DNA of 64,000 bases from Chloroflexia bacterium SDU3-3 (GCA_009268125.1 WBOU01000003.1:62001-126000); one strand, 5' to 3'. Positions 52,225 through 60,895 are shown, counted from the first letter of the stretch. Numbers and translations: made by a program. Notes: generated by a model not told the origin, from the sequence alone.

Positions 52225-52301
52225 TGGTGGGCGATACTGGACTCGAACCAGTGACCTCATCCGTGTGAAGGATGCGCTCTAGCCAACTGAGCTAATCGCC
52301 C
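52225..52301 (-). tRNA. tRNA-Val (anticodon CAC), copy 2
   Basis: Same 77-nt sequence as copy 1, with encoded CCA (52225-52227). Upstream member of the tandem pair, between rpmG and copy 1. Confidence 0.95.
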
Positions 52302-52378
52302 GCGCTTTTCAGTTTTCCTGCCCTCACGACGCTGGCGATTTTAGCACAGGTCGCAGATCTTGTCAAACCGGCGCGGCG

Positions 52379-52409
52379 GGGTGCGCTTGGGCAGCGCTCA
52401 GGCGCACCC
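52379..52409 (-). terminator. Hairpin after rpmG
   Basis: Stem GGGTGCGC (52379-52386) / GCGCACCC (52402-52409), 12 nt past the rpmG stop codon. No U-tract, so read-through into the tRNA genes is plausible. Confidence 0.5.
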
Positions 52410-52421
52410 TACCGCCAAACG

Positions 52422-52586
52422 TTACTTCGACTCGCGGTACAGCACGTGCCGCCGAACCAGCGGATCGTAGCGCTTCAGCTCAAGGCGGTTCGGATCATTC
52501 TTGCGGTTCTTCATGCTGGTGTACATATGACCGCTCTCCGAGCTGCGGAGCTTGATAACGATGCGGTTGCCCTTCTTGCTCGCCAT
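52422..52586 (-). CDS. rpmG: 50S ribosomal protein L33, zinc-free (C-minus) form
   Basis: A 54-residue basic ribosomal protein. It begins [18 protein letters not shown], has the core [20 protein letters not shown] and ends [10 protein letters not shown], as expected for bacterial L33. The four zinc-binding cysteines of the C-plus form are absent. Encoded just upstream of the two tRNA-Val genes on the same strand. secE and nusG, common neighbours elsewhere, are not present. Confidence 0.95.
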   Translation of the reverse strand: MASKKGNRIVIKLRSSESGHMYTSMKNRKNDPNRLELKRYDPLVRRHVLYRESK

Positions 52587-52707
52587 GGTGTCCTCTACTC
52601 AATCATTTTTCAGTCAAGAAAATTAGCACTGCCGCTTATTGTAGCAGGGAATGGCGCTTCTGGCAAGTAGCCTCAGTGGCCCATGCGTTCTTGATTCACC
52701 GCAGATT

Positions 52708-52795
52708 TTTTACCACGAAGACGCGAAGGTTGCGCTTCTCTTTGTGTCTTCGTGGTATTCATTTCCGTTTGTTCCTTGGTGTCCTGGTGGTAAAA
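52708..52795 (+). repeat. ACCACGAAG/ACCACCAAG element, between GT4 and rpmG
   Basis: A 12-bp stem TACCACGAAGAC (52711-52722) / GTCTTCGTGGTA (52746-52757), followed by CCTTGGTGTCCTGGTGGTAAAA (split as CCTTGGTGTCC and TGGTGGTAAAA). A CGCATAGACC motif (complement of GGTCTATGCG) lies 4 bp outside the right end. Located immediately downstream of the GT4 stop, it may also end its transcript. Confidence 0.75.
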
Positions 52796-52809
52796 GCATC
52801 GCATAGACC

Positions 52810-54078
52810 CTAGTGCCGCTCGACCGCCCGCCCTGGCTCGCCTGCGGCTGCCTTGTGGCTGCGGCGGCTGGCGCGCGCGCGGTTGGCGATCGCCGCCTCA
52901 TACACCGCCTCGATCTCGGGGCCGGCGCGGTCGCTGGAGAGGTCGTGCACCGCTTTCTGGCGGCCCAGCGCGCCCAGCCGCCCGGCCCGCTCGGGGTCGG
53001 CCAGGGCCTGCGCGATCTTGTCGGCCAGATCATCCACGCTGCCGAAGCGGGCGTAGATGCCCAGATCGCCCAGGTACTCGCGGCTCACCGGCGTGTCGAA
53101 GGTGACGACCGGCAGTCCCATGGCCATGTAGTTAGGGATCTTGCCGCTGCCCTCGGTCTCGCTCATCTTGGGGGCCACGGCCACATCGCCCAGCGACAGG
53201 TAGGCGTGGGCATCGCGGTACAGGATGCGCCCCGGCAGCGTCACGTGGTCGGCCAGCCCCAGCGACTCGGCCAGCGCGCGGTAGCGATCCACCCCTGGGT
53301 AGCCCATGATCAGGAAGTGCGTGTCGGGCTGGCGCTGGATGATCTGCTGGGCCGCCTCCATCAGCGCATCGATGCCCTGGTAGGGGGCCAGCACGCCCAG
53401 GTAGACCACCACCTTGCGGCCCTCGGGGATGCCCAGCACGGCCCGCAGGTAGCGCCGCTCGCTGTCCCAGGCCGCGCTGCCGTCGGACGGGCGGAAGCGG
53501 TCGGTGTTGATGCCGTCGATCACGGTGTAGAGCCGCTCCTCGGGGAAGCCGAAGTCGCGGCGCAGCAGCTCGGCGGCGTTGTGGCTGGATGTGATCAGGG
53601 CGTCGGCCTGGCGGTTGATCCAGCGCTCCAGGTGCCAGAGCGGCTGGTAGGCCATGCCGCGCTTGCTCTTCAGAAAGCCGTGGTCGAGCATCTCGGATGT
53701 GAGGCTGCCCTGGAAGTCGAAGACCATAGGCAGGCCGGTGATCCGCCGCAGCGCAGCGCCGATCAGCGCGCCCTCGTGGATGTGGGCGTGAATGATGGTG
53801 GGCCGCACGCGCAGCGCCACATCCAGCGCGCGGTACGAGAGCGCCATGTCGAGGTAGATCTTGTGGCGCGACGAGCCGACCATGGCGCGCTTGATCCAGG
53901 GCACATCCCACGAGCGGTGGATCTCCAGCCCCGGCATATCGTCGCCGTTATGGTAGGTTGTCAGCACCACCCTGTGCCCACGCTTCTGCAGCGCCTGCGC
54001 CTCCTGCCAGATCCGTATATGGTTCCCGTAGTCGGCGAAGAAGCTGGTTGGGGCGATCATGAGAATGGTGTGCACCAC
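52810..54078 (-). CDS. GT4-family glycosyltransferase
   Basis: A roughly 422-residue GT-B enzyme that transfers a sugar from a nucleotide donor. The N-terminal half has ADYGNHIRIWQEAQALQKRGH (glycine/acceptor loop) and HAHIHEGALIGAALRRITGLPMVFDFQG. The C-terminal half has VVYLGVLAPYQGIDALMEAA (donor phosphate loop) and the E-x7-E type motif PKMSETEGSGKIPNYMAMGLPVV. Cytoplasmic, possibly membrane-associated. Start taken at GTG 54078 (AAGAAGG 5 nt upstream); GTG 54075 is equally possible. The last 30 residues are Ala/Arg-rich. Confidence 0.85.
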   Translation of the reverse strand: MVHTILMIAPTSFFADYGNHIRIWQEAQALQKRGHRVVLTTYHNGDDMPGLEIHRSWDVPWIKRAMVGSSRHKIYLDMALSYRALDVALRVRPTIIHAHIHEGALIGAALRRITGLPMVFDFQGSLTSEMLDHGFLKSKRGMAYQPLWHLERWINRQADALITSSHNAAELLRRDFGFPEERLYTVIDGINTDRFRPSDGSAAWDSERRYLRAVLGIPEGRKVVVYLGVLAPYQGIDALMEAAQQIIQRQPDTHFLIMGYPGVDRYRALAESLGLADHVTLPGRILYRDAHAYLSLGDVAVAPKMSETEGSGKIPNYMAMGLPVVTFDTPVSREYLGDLGIYARFGSVDDLADKIAQALADPERAGRLGALGRQKAVHDLSSDRAGPEIEAVYEAAIANRARASRRSHKAAAGEPGRAVERH

Positions 54079-54317
54079 GGCGACCTTCTTTGTTAGAGCT
54101 GTCTGGATGGCCCGATTGTACCGCGTGGCGGTGCGCACCGCAATCACGCCGGGCTTCGTTTCTGCTGATACTGCGCTGACGCTATTCTACACGCATTATG
54201 GCGGCGCTTGGTCGGCGGCTAGCCCCAATTCTCTGGCACATATCATCGCACAGCCTCGGGGCAGCGAGCGGCCCACCGCAGCATAGGGTCTATGCGGTCT
54301 CGACAGCGCGCCAATGC

Positions 54318-54370
54318 TTTTACCACCAAGACCAAGGAACAAAGGGAGCCACTACCCACGAAGGCTCGAA
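54318..54370 (+). repeat. TTTTACCACCAAG element, left terminus
   Basis: TTTTACCACCAAGACCAAGG then ACAAAGGGAGCC and CCCACGAAGGCTCGAAAATG. The same 'CCAAG' plus 'CGAAG' halves as elsewhere. Pairs with the inverted copy ending at 54761. Confidence 0.7.
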
Positions 54371-54437
54371 AATGCGAAAAACGGGGTAGAGTCTTCACGC
54401 CTCATATGGTGTCACTGTTTTGAAGTGTTTCCCATCA

Positions 54438-54677
54438 GCGATGGCAGTGGTACGTGTTCGGTGGGTGCGTGCCCTGCGCGGGCAGCGCCGAGGGGCCTGC
54501 CCCTAGGAACCCCGCCAGGGGGCATCGCCCCCTTGGAACCCCCAATGTGAGGCGTTCCGATGCTGAACGCTGGCGGCTGATGTTCATGCATATGGCCATC
54601 AAAACACCAGCAGCACCTTCGCCGCATGGGCAAGGTGGATGAGATCCCCGATCTCGCGTGCCGTGCATGGCCATGCA
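54438..54677 (+). repeat. Dispersed ~240-bp intergenic repeat, copy A
   Basis: Shares with 60971-61186, in the same order, GCGATGGCRGTGG, CGTGTTCGGTGG, GCGCCGAGGGGCC, CCCAATGTRAGGCGTTCCGAT, GCATATGGCCATCAAAACA, GCACCTTCGCCRCATGGG and GCGTGCCGTGCAYGGC. Copy A has about 24 extra bases containing a GGGGGC/GCCCCC hairpin (54518-54532). Both strands lack a conserved frame, so it is probably non-coding. Confidence 0.8.
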
Positions 54678-54735
54678 GGCTTGATGGAGCGCTTTACCGC
54701 ATTCCGATACCCTTCCCACAAACGTGACACCTGCT

Positions 54736-54764
54736 AAAGTCTTCGCGCCTTGGTGGTAAAAAAT
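54736..54764 (-). repeat. ACCACCAAG element, right terminus
   Basis: AAAGTCTTCGCGCCTTGGTGG then TAAAAAAT: the complement begins TTTTTTACCACCAAGGCGCG. It is inverted relative to 54318-54331. Confidence 0.7.
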
Positions 54765-54857
54765 CTCCGGTGAATCAAGAACACATAGGCTCTGCGCCGC
54801 AGCGCGCGGGCGAAGCGGGTATAATGCCCGCATCCGCACAGCACCAGGTACACACCA

Positions 54858-55526
54858 ATGCCAACCGACCCACGAACCCGCGATGAGCTGATCGAGGCGC
54901 TGCCTGAGCGCGGCTGCCCGATCTGCGCCCTTGTGGAGCGCGCCGAGCGCAAGGCCATCGACCACTTCCTCTACGATCAGGTGAACGACATCCGCCTGCG
55001 CGACCAGCTGCGCGCCAGCCGGGGCTACTGCCTGCACCACACCGCCATGCTCTCCCAGGGCCGCAGCGCGCTGGGCATCGCCATCGTCAGCCGCGACATC
55101 CTGCGGGCCATGACCGCCGAGCTAGAGGCGGGGGCGGCGGGTGGCTGGCCATGGCAGCGTGGCGGCGCGGCGCTGGCCGGGCGCGTGGGGCCGCACGCGG
55201 ACTGCCCTATGTGCACCCTCCGCCCGCAGATCGAGGAGCCGCTGCTGCTGGGGCTGCTGCAGAACCTCGACGACCCCAGCTTCCACCAGGCCTTCGCGCA
55301 GGGCGACGGGATGTGCCGCAGCCACCTGGCCCAGGCCCTGCGCATGGCCAGCCCCGCCCAGGCCAGCGCCCTGGCCCAGGTGGCCGCCCAGCAGTGGCGG
55401 CGCGCCGAGGCCGCGCTGGATGAGTTCATCCGCAAGCACGACTACCGCTTCAACGACGAGTCGATGGACGAGGAGCGCGATATCTGGCTGCGCGCGCTTC
55501 AGCTAAGCAGCGGCTGGCGCGCCTAG
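54858..55526 (+). CDS. Cys-motif protein resembling DUF6062
   Basis: A 222-residue soluble protein. The N-terminal CPIC (residues 20-23) and C-H-H in RGYCLHH are followed about 55 residues later by a second CPMC and a GMCRSHLAQALRM. The layout of two C-P-x-C ... G-x-C-x-x-H units suggests two zinc or redox sites on a helical protein, as in DUF6062-type families. The C-terminus is acidic and ends in an amphipathic helix. Function unknown. Upstream gene of a same-strand row of three, but gaps of 270 and 71 bp make an operon uncertain. Confidence 0.65.
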   Translation: MPTDPRTRDELIEALPERGCPICALVERAERKAIDHFLYDQVNDIRLRDQLRASRGYCLHHTAMLSQGRSALGIAIVSRDILRAMTAELEAGAAGGWPWQRGGAALAGRVGPHADCPMCTLRPQIEEPLLLGLLQNLDDPSFHQAFAQGDGMCRSHLAQALRMASPAQASALAQVAAQQWRRAEAALDEFIRKHDYRFNDESMDEERDIWLRALQLSSGWRA

Positions 55527-55560
55527 CTGGGGAAACCAATTTTCTAAGAGGGCAAAAAAA

Positions 55561-55645
55561 CCGTTTACCACGAAGGCACGAAGCGAACGATTGGGAAGCC
55601 TTCGTCTTTCTGCCCCTGGTATCTTCGCATCTTCGTGGTAAAAAA
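55561..55645 (+). repeat. ACCACGAAG element
   Basis: TTTACCACGAAG (55564-55575) is mirrored by CTTCGTGGTAAA (55631-55642), a perfect 12-bp inverted pair enclosing 55 bp. Between a stop codon and the CpXC gene; could act as a terminator for the DUF6062-like gene. Confidence 0.75.
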
Positions 55646-55796
55646 CTGCTGGCTGCCCAGAACGCGCAACGCCTGCGTGCCTAGCGGCAGGCATAGCCAG
55701 CCGGGCCGCGTGTGCTATAATGCAGCCCATCGCACCCGCATCATCTACGCGCCAACTGACGGCGCGTTTTGTTCGCTATAGAAAGGACGCTCCCCG

Positions 55797-57122
55797 ATGA
55801 CCGCTCCCGCACAGGTGGTCCAGCTCACCTGCCCCAACTGCGGCTCGCCCCTGCGCGCCCAGATCATCACGTTCGTCGACGCCACCCAGCAGCCGCAGCT
55901 CAAGAGCTACCTGCTCTCGGGGCAGATGAACGCCGCGCCCTGCGCCACCTGCGGCAACGTGGCCATGATCGCCGCCCCGCTAATCTACCACGACGCCGAG
56001 AAGCAGCTGTTCCTCGTGTTCTTCCCGCAGCAGGTCAACGCCCGCCCCGAGGAGCAGGAGCGCTTCATCGGCGAGGCCACCTCGTTCCTGATGCGCAGCC
56101 TGCCCGCCGACCTGCCCAAGGGCTACATCCTCTCACCCAAGCGCTTCCTCACGCTCAACTCGCTGATCGAGGCCGTGCTTGAGGCCGACGGCATCACCAA
56201 GGAGATGATCGACCGCCAGCGCAGCCAGATCGACCTGATCAGCCAGCTGGCCGAGAGCTACGACCAGAACCCCGAGGGCTTCGACGCGCTGGTCGAGTCG
56301 CGCAAGGCCGATATCGACGATGCGATCTTCACCATGCTGGATGCCTTCGTGGCCTCGGCGCGGCAGAGCGGGCGCGAGGAGTCGATCGCTATGCTCACCG
56401 GCCTGCGCGACCGCCTGGCCGATCTGGTGGGCTACGAGGGGCCTGCGGGCGAGGAGGGGGCCGAGGACGACGTGGACATGGCCGCTGTGGTCGACCGCAT
56501 GGTGTCCGTGGAGGATGAGGAGCTGGAGCAGGCGATCGTCGAGCTGCGCCCGGCCATCGACTACGAGTTCTTTGAGCTGCTGACCGAGCGGATCGACGCC
56601 GCCGCCCAGGCGGGCGAGGCCGACGAGGCTGCGCGCCTGACCGTGCGGCGCGACACCATCCTGGCCACCGTCGAGCGCATGGACCGCGAGGCCCGCGAGC
56701 TGTTCGACGCGGGCGCGCAGCTGCTGCGCGAGACCATGGCCTCGCCCGACAGCGAGGCCACACTGCGCGAGAACGCCAGCAAGATCAACGATGCCTTCTT
56801 GCTGGTGCTGGAGGCCAACCAGGCCGCCGCCGCCCGCGCGGGCGAGGCCGCGATCGCCGAGCAGCTGAACACCATCCGCAACCAGGCGCTGGCCATCCTG
56901 GAAGAGTCGCTGCCGCCCGAGGAGCGCTTCATCAACCAGCTGCTCAACGCCGAGACGCCGCAGGACGCCACCAAGCTGCTGCGGTCCAATCTGGCCATGA
57001 TCAACACGCCGCTGGTGCGCCGCATGAACGAGATGGCCGACGAGCTTGAGAAGGGCGGCCAGCCCGAGGTCGGCGCGCGGCTGCGCCAGCTGGCCCGCGA
57101 GGCCGGGGCCATGCTGTTCTAG
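55797..57122 (+). CDS. CpXC-domain protein with long helical C-terminus
   Basis: A 441-residue soluble protein. The N-terminal CpXC domain (about 9-125) has CPNCGSPL and CATCGN, a pair of C-x-x-C knuckles probably binding zinc, and LVFFPQQV. Residues about 135-440 are mostly charged amphipathic helices with acidic stretches (GEEGAEDDVDMAAVVDRMVSV) and likely coiled coils. No membrane part or enzymatic motif. CpXC proteins have no assigned function. AAAGGA lies upstream of the ATG. GT9 follows 71 bp downstream. Confidence 0.8.
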   Translation: MTAPAQVVQLTCPNCGSPLRAQIITFVDATQQPQLKSYLLSGQMNAAPCATCGNVAMIAAPLIYHDAEKQLFLVFFPQQVNARPEEQERFIGEATSFLMRSLPADLPKGYILSPKRFLTLNSLIEAVLEADGITKEMIDRQRSQIDLISQLAESYDQNPEGFDALVESRKADIDDAIFTMLDAFVASARQSGREESIAMLTGLRDRLADLVGYEGPAGEEGAEDDVDMAAVVDRMVSVEDEELEQAIVELRPAIDYEFFELLTERIDAAAQAGEADEAARLTVRRDTILATVERMDREARELFDAGAQLLRETMASPDSEATLRENASKINDAFLLVLEANQAAAARAGEAAIAEQLNTIRNQALAILEESLPPEERFINQLLNAETPQDATKLLRSNLAMINTPLVRRMNEMADELEKGGQPEVGARLRQLAREAGAMLF

Positions 57123-57193
57123 CCGCTGTAGAAGCCCTGCGCTGGGCGCGGCCACGTGCCGCGCCCAGCGCCCGCACCCACACAGACACCCAC

Positions 57194-58351
57194 ATGCGCT
57201 TTCTCCGCCTGATGCTGCTGCACGCGCTCGCGCTGGTGGCGCGACGCCTCGCCCGCCGCCCGTCCGACGATCCCGCCCACATCCTCTTCATCAAGCCCGA
57301 CCACCTCGGCGACGTGCTGCTGGCCACCCCGGCGCTGGCCGCGCTGCGCGCGCGCTACCCCGACGCGCGGATCACGGCCCTGGTCGGCCCCTGGTCGCGG
57401 CCCATGCTGGAGCGCAGCCCCCACATCGACACGTTGCAGACATGCCCCTTCCCCGGGTTCGAGCGCGAGCGGGCGCAGCGCGGGCCGCTGGCGCGGCTGC
57501 TGTGGCCCTATGCCGTGCTGCTGCGCCAGGCCGCGCTGCTGCGCGCCGCCCGCTACGACATCGCGATCGTGGCGCGCGACGACCACTGGTGGGGCGCGGC
57601 GCTGGCGCTGCTGGCGGGCGTGCCGCGGCGCGTGGGCTTCGCCACCCCCGAGTGCGCCCCGCTGCTCACCGACGCGCTGCCCTGGAACCCCGCCGAGCAC
57701 GTGACGCGGCAGGCCCTAGCGCTGGTGGGCCACCTGCGCCCGCCCGCCCCCGGCGAGATGCTGATGCGCACGCTGTTTCGCCCCGCCCCGCAGGACATAG
57801 CCTGGGCCGACGCGTGGCTGGCCGCGCGCCTAGGCCAGCGGCGGCTGGTGATCATCCAGCCCGGCACGGGCGGCGCGGCTAAGCACTGGCTCGATGAGCG
57901 CTGGGCCGAGGTGGGCGATGCGCTTGCGGAGGATGACGGGCTGCTGCTGGTGATGGCGGGTGGCCCCGGCGAGGAGGAGCGGGCCGGGCGGATCATGGGG
58001 GCGATGCGGCAGATGCCGCTGGACCTGGTGGGGAAGACCAGCCTGGGCCAACTGGCGGCGCTGATGGCGCGGGCCGCGCTGGTGCTGGGGGTGGACAGCG
58101 GGCCGCTGCACCTGGCGGCGGCGGCGGGCGCGCCCACGGTGCAGATCTACGGCCCCGGCAACGAGCGGCGCTTTGGCCCGTGGGGGCACCCTGGCCGCCA
58201 CACCGTGCTGCGCGCCGAGCTGTGGTGCAGGCCCTGCGGCGTGCTGGACGCCTGCCCGCGCGGTCTGGCCACGCCCGAGTGCATGGCCAAGGTGCCCGCG
58301 CGGCAGCTGCTGGCGGCAGCCGCCAGCAGCCTCGCGCGGGAGACGCGGTAG
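57194..58351 (+). CDS. GT9-family glycosyltransferase (heptosyltransferase-like)
   Basis: A 385-residue GT-B enzyme of the ADP-heptose:LPS heptosyltransferase family. The N-terminus has HILFIKPDHLGDVLLATPALAALRARYPDARI. The donor domain has LVIIQPGTGGAAKHWLDERW, VGKTSLGQLAALMARAALVLGVDSGPLHLAAAAG and VQIYGPGN. C-terminal Cys residues (WCRPCGVLDACPRGLATPECM) are common in the family. In an organism without LPS it would act on another surface glycan. No ribosome site stands directly before the ATG. Confidence 0.88.
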   Translation: MRFLRLMLLHALALVARRLARRPSDDPAHILFIKPDHLGDVLLATPALAALRARYPDARITALVGPWSRPMLERSPHIDTLQTCPFPGFERERAQRGPLARLLWPYAVLLRQAALLRAARYDIAIVARDDHWWGAALALLAGVPRRVGFATPECAPLLTDALPWNPAEHVTRQALALVGHLRPPAPGEMLMRTLFRPAPQDIAWADAWLAARLGQRRLVIIQPGTGGAAKHWLDERWAEVGDALAEDDGLLLVMAGGPGEEERAGRIMGAMRQMPLDLVGKTSLGQLAALMARAALVLGVDSGPLHLAAAAGAPTVQIYGPGNERRFGPWGHPGRHTVLRAELWCRPCGVLDACPRGLATPECMAKVPARQLLAAAASSLARETR

Positions 58352-58795
58352 CTAGGTGCCCTCCATGGGGGCGGGCGGGGCGGCGTCGGGGTTATCGATC
58401 TGCTGCCGCGCCTGCTTCATCAGCTGCTCCAGGCGTGCGTTGACGATCTCCTGCCACTCGGCGGCCTCGCTGTCCTCCAGCGCGCCGCCGCCATACTTCA
58501 GCTCCATGGCCATATCCCAGCCGCGCTTCAGGGCGAAGCGCTCAAGCCCATCCTGGCGCTCGGGCGACCAGCGCGTGATAAAGCGCTGGAATGCGCGCAT
58601 CAGCACATTCGAGCCATCCGGGTTCAGCGAGGGCAGGGCAAACCACTCGTGATCGTCGTGTGTGGCATCGTGGTTCTTGGCCGATGTCATAAAGATCAGG
58701 CCGCATGTGCGGCAGTATCGGTACTCGCCCGCCCCATCAAACACCCCAGGGTTCCCGGCGATAGCACCAATGAGCATACGATCAGTAACAGGCAT
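58352..58795 (-). CDS. Uncharacterised 147-residue protein with a C-x-x-C motif
   Basis: No family recognised. Residues 26-40 read YRYCRTCGLIFMTSA, one zinc knuckle, with nearby His residues (HDATHDDHEW) that could complete a metal site. The rest is helical with Trp and Arg (RWSPERQDGLERFALKRGW) and a proline-rich acidic end. GTAGGAT precedes the ATG. Its stop codon directly abuts that of the convergent GT9 gene. It lies downstream of uup on the same strand, about 75 bp away. Confidence 0.6.
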   Translation of the reverse strand: MPVTDRMLIGAIAGNPGVFDGAGEYRYCRTCGLIFMTSAKNHDATHDDHEWFALPSLNPDGSNVLMRAFQRFITRWSPERQDGLERFALKRGWDMAMELKYGGGALEDSEAAEWQEIVNARLEQLMKQARQQIDNPDAAPPAPMEGT

Positions 58796-58871
58796 ACGTG
58801 CACATCCTACCCATGTTCAAACTTCTTTGTAGCATAGCATATATTCCACAAAAAGGTAGCGCTGCCTTACG

Positions 58872-60755
58872 CTAGCCCTCGGCGCGCTCGGCCAGCGCGG
58901 CCCAGCGCTCGAAGGCGGCCTCTAGCTCGTGGGCGCTGCGCTCTAGCTCGGAAGAGAGCCTGGTCAGCTCGGCGTGGCCGGGCGCGGCGGCCAGCGCGGC
59001 CTGGATCTGCTCCTGCTCAGCCTCTAGCTGCGGGATGCGCTCCTCCAGCTCCTTCAGCTCGCGCTGCTCCTTGAAGCTCAGGCGGCGCGACTTGGCGGCG
59101 GGGGCCTGGGCGGCCTGGGCAGGCTTAGGCGTGGGCTTGGCCTGCGCGGCCTCGGCCTCGCGGGCGGCGCGGCGGGCCTCGTAGGCGCTGTAGCCGCCCG
59201 GGTACTCGTTCACCGCGCCCTGCTCGAAGACCAGCAGCCGCTCCGCGGTGCGGTCGAGGAAGTAGCGGTCGTGCGAGACGGTGATCAGCGCGCCCGCAAA
59301 CTCATCCAGGTAGTCCTCTAGCACCGAGAGGGTCTGGATGTCGAGGTCGTTCGTCGGCTCGTCGAGCAGCAGCACGTTGGGGGCCTCGATCAGCTTGCGC
59401 AGCAGGTAGAGCCGCCGCCGCTCGCCGCCGGAAAGCTTACCGATCAGCGAGTAGTGCGTGTTGGGCGGGAACAGGAAGCGCTGGAGCATCTGCGAGGCGG
59501 TGATCAGCGCGCCCTCGCCGGTGCGCTGCAGCTCGGCCCCCTCCTTCACATAGTCGATCACGCGCTGGCTGGGGTCCAGCCCGGCGCTCTCCTGGTCGTA
59601 GTAGACCATGTGCACGGTCTCGCCCACCTCCACCGCGCCCGCGTCCGGCTCCAGCCGCCCCGCGATCATGTTCAGCAGGGTGGTCTTGCCCTGGCCGTTC
59701 GGCCCGACAATGCCGATGCGGTCGCGCCGCCCCACGCTCAGGCTGAGGTCGCGGATGAGCGCGCGCCCGCCCATGGCCTTGCTGATCTGCTTCACCTCGA
59801 TCACGCGCTTGCCCAGCCGCCGCGACTCGACCGAGATCTCTAGCTCGCCACGCTGGGGGTCGCGCTCCACCGCCTGCATGTCGGCGATGCGGTCGATGCG
59901 GGCCTGCTGCTTGGTGGTGCGGGCCTGCGCGCCCTGCCGCAGCCAGGCGATCTCCTTGCGCAGGATGGTCTGGCGGCGGGCCTCCTCGGAGGCCTGGGCC
60001 ACAGCGCGGGCCTCCTTCATCTCAAGGAAGCGGGCGTAGTTGCCGGGGTAGCTATAGAGCTTGCCCATGTCCACCTCGACGATCCGGTTGACCACGCGCT
60101 CCAGAAAGTAGCGGTCGTGGGTGACCAGCAGCAGCGCGAAGGTGGCGCGGGAGAGGAAGCCCTCCAGCCAGGCGATGGTCTCGGTGTCGATATGGTTGGT
60201 CGGCTCATCGAGGATGAGCAGGTCGGCGGGCGAGATCAGGGTCTGGGCCATGGCCACGCGGCGGCGCTGCCCGCCGGAGAGCGTGCCCACCGGCGCGCTC
60301 AGGTCGGCGATGCCCAGCTTGGAGAGGATGGTGCGGGCGTCCTGCTCGATCTGCCACGCGCCCGCCGCATCCATGCGGCCCACCAGGTCGGCCACGCGCT
60401 GCTGCAGCGCGGCGTCGGCGGGGCTGGCGGCCAGGGCGGCGCTGGCCTGCTCGTAGGCGCGCAGCACCTGCATGGCCTCGCTATCGCCCTGGAAGATCTG
60501 CTCCAGCGCGGTGCGCTCGGGGTCCATCACGGGGTTCTGGGGCAGGTAGGCCACCCGCATGTCGCGGGCCACGCTCACGCGGCCCGTGTCGGGCTGCTCG
60601 ACGCGGGCCGCGATGCGCAGCAGTGTGGTCTTGCCGCTGCCGTTGACGCCCACCAGGCCCACGCGCTCGCCCTGCGCGACGCCCAGGTCGATGCCGCGCA
60701 GCAGCGGTCGCTCGTCAAACTGTTTGGTTATGGCTTCGAGTGTAAGGATGGTCAT
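58872..60755 (-). CDS. uup: ABC-F family ATPase, Uup-like
   Basis: A 627-residue soluble protein with two nucleotide-binding domains and no membrane segments. NBD1 has GVNGSGKTT, LSGGQRRRVAMAQTL and LLILDEPTNHID. NBD2 has GPNGQGKTT, LSGGERRRLYLLRKL and LLLDEPTNDLD. Between them lies the ABC-F interdomain linker (KEIAWLRQGAQARTTKQQARIDR). The C-terminal 70 residues form the coiled coil that binds branched DNA in Uup. ABC-F proteins act on ribosomes or DNA repair intermediates. Length fits Uup rather than Ettr/YbiT types. Confidence 0.92.
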   Translation of the reverse strand: MTILTLEAITKQFDERPLLRGIDLGVAQGERVGLVGVNGSGKTTLLRIAARVEQPDTGRVSVARDMRVAYLPQNPVMDPERTALEQIFQGDSEAMQVLRAYEQASAALAASPADAALQQRVADLVGRMDAAGAWQIEQDARTILSKLGIADLSAPVGTLSGGQRRRVAMAQTLISPADLLILDEPTNHIDTETIAWLEGFLSRATFALLLVTHDRYFLERVVNRIVEVDMGKLYSYPGNYARFLEMKEARAVAQASEEARRQTILRKEIAWLRQGAQARTTKQQARIDRIADMQAVERDPQRGELEISVESRRLGKRVIEVKQISKAMGGRALIRDLSLSVGRRDRIGIVGPNGQGKTTLLNMIAGRLEPDAGAVEVGETVHMVYYDQESAGLDPSQRVIDYVKEGAELQRTGEGALITASQMLQRFLFPPNTHYSLIGKLSGGERRRLYLLRKLIEAPNVLLLDEPTNDLDIQTLSVLEDYLDEFAGALITVSHDRYFLDRTAERLLVFEQGAVNEYPGGYSAYEARRAAREAEAAQAKPTPKPAQAAQAPAAKSRRLSFKEQRELKELEERIPQLEAEQEQIQAALAAAPGHAELTRLSSELERSAHELEAAFERWAALAERAEG

Positions 60756-60831
60756 GGCTTTCTTTCTTGGCTATTGTACCGCCATTGTACACAGGCTGCC
60801 ACCTGCGTCAATCGGCGGATAGCGAGAACGC

Positions 60832-60895
60832 ATACCACGAAGACCCGAAAGCACGAAGGGCCGGGCTGGGCTGTTTAACCACCAACACACCAAGG
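60832..60895 (+). repeat. ACCACGAAG/ACCACCAA element upstream of uup
   Basis: TACCACGAAGACCCGAAAGC with ACGAAGGG, then TTTAACCACCAACACACCAAG. Both the CGAAG and CCAAG versions of the dispersed element in the same orientation, a short distance before repeat copy B. Confidence 0.65.

Larger units (their letters stand above)
54079..54857. other. Repeat-rich intergenic region with a MITE-like unit
   Basis: About 780 bp without a credible gene. It contains an inverted pair of TTTTACCACCAAG termini (54318 and 54749-54761) enclosing one copy of a 240-bp dispersed repeat (54438-54677). A GGTCTATGCG motif is at 54287-54296, 21 bp outside the left terminus. Confidence 0.65.
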
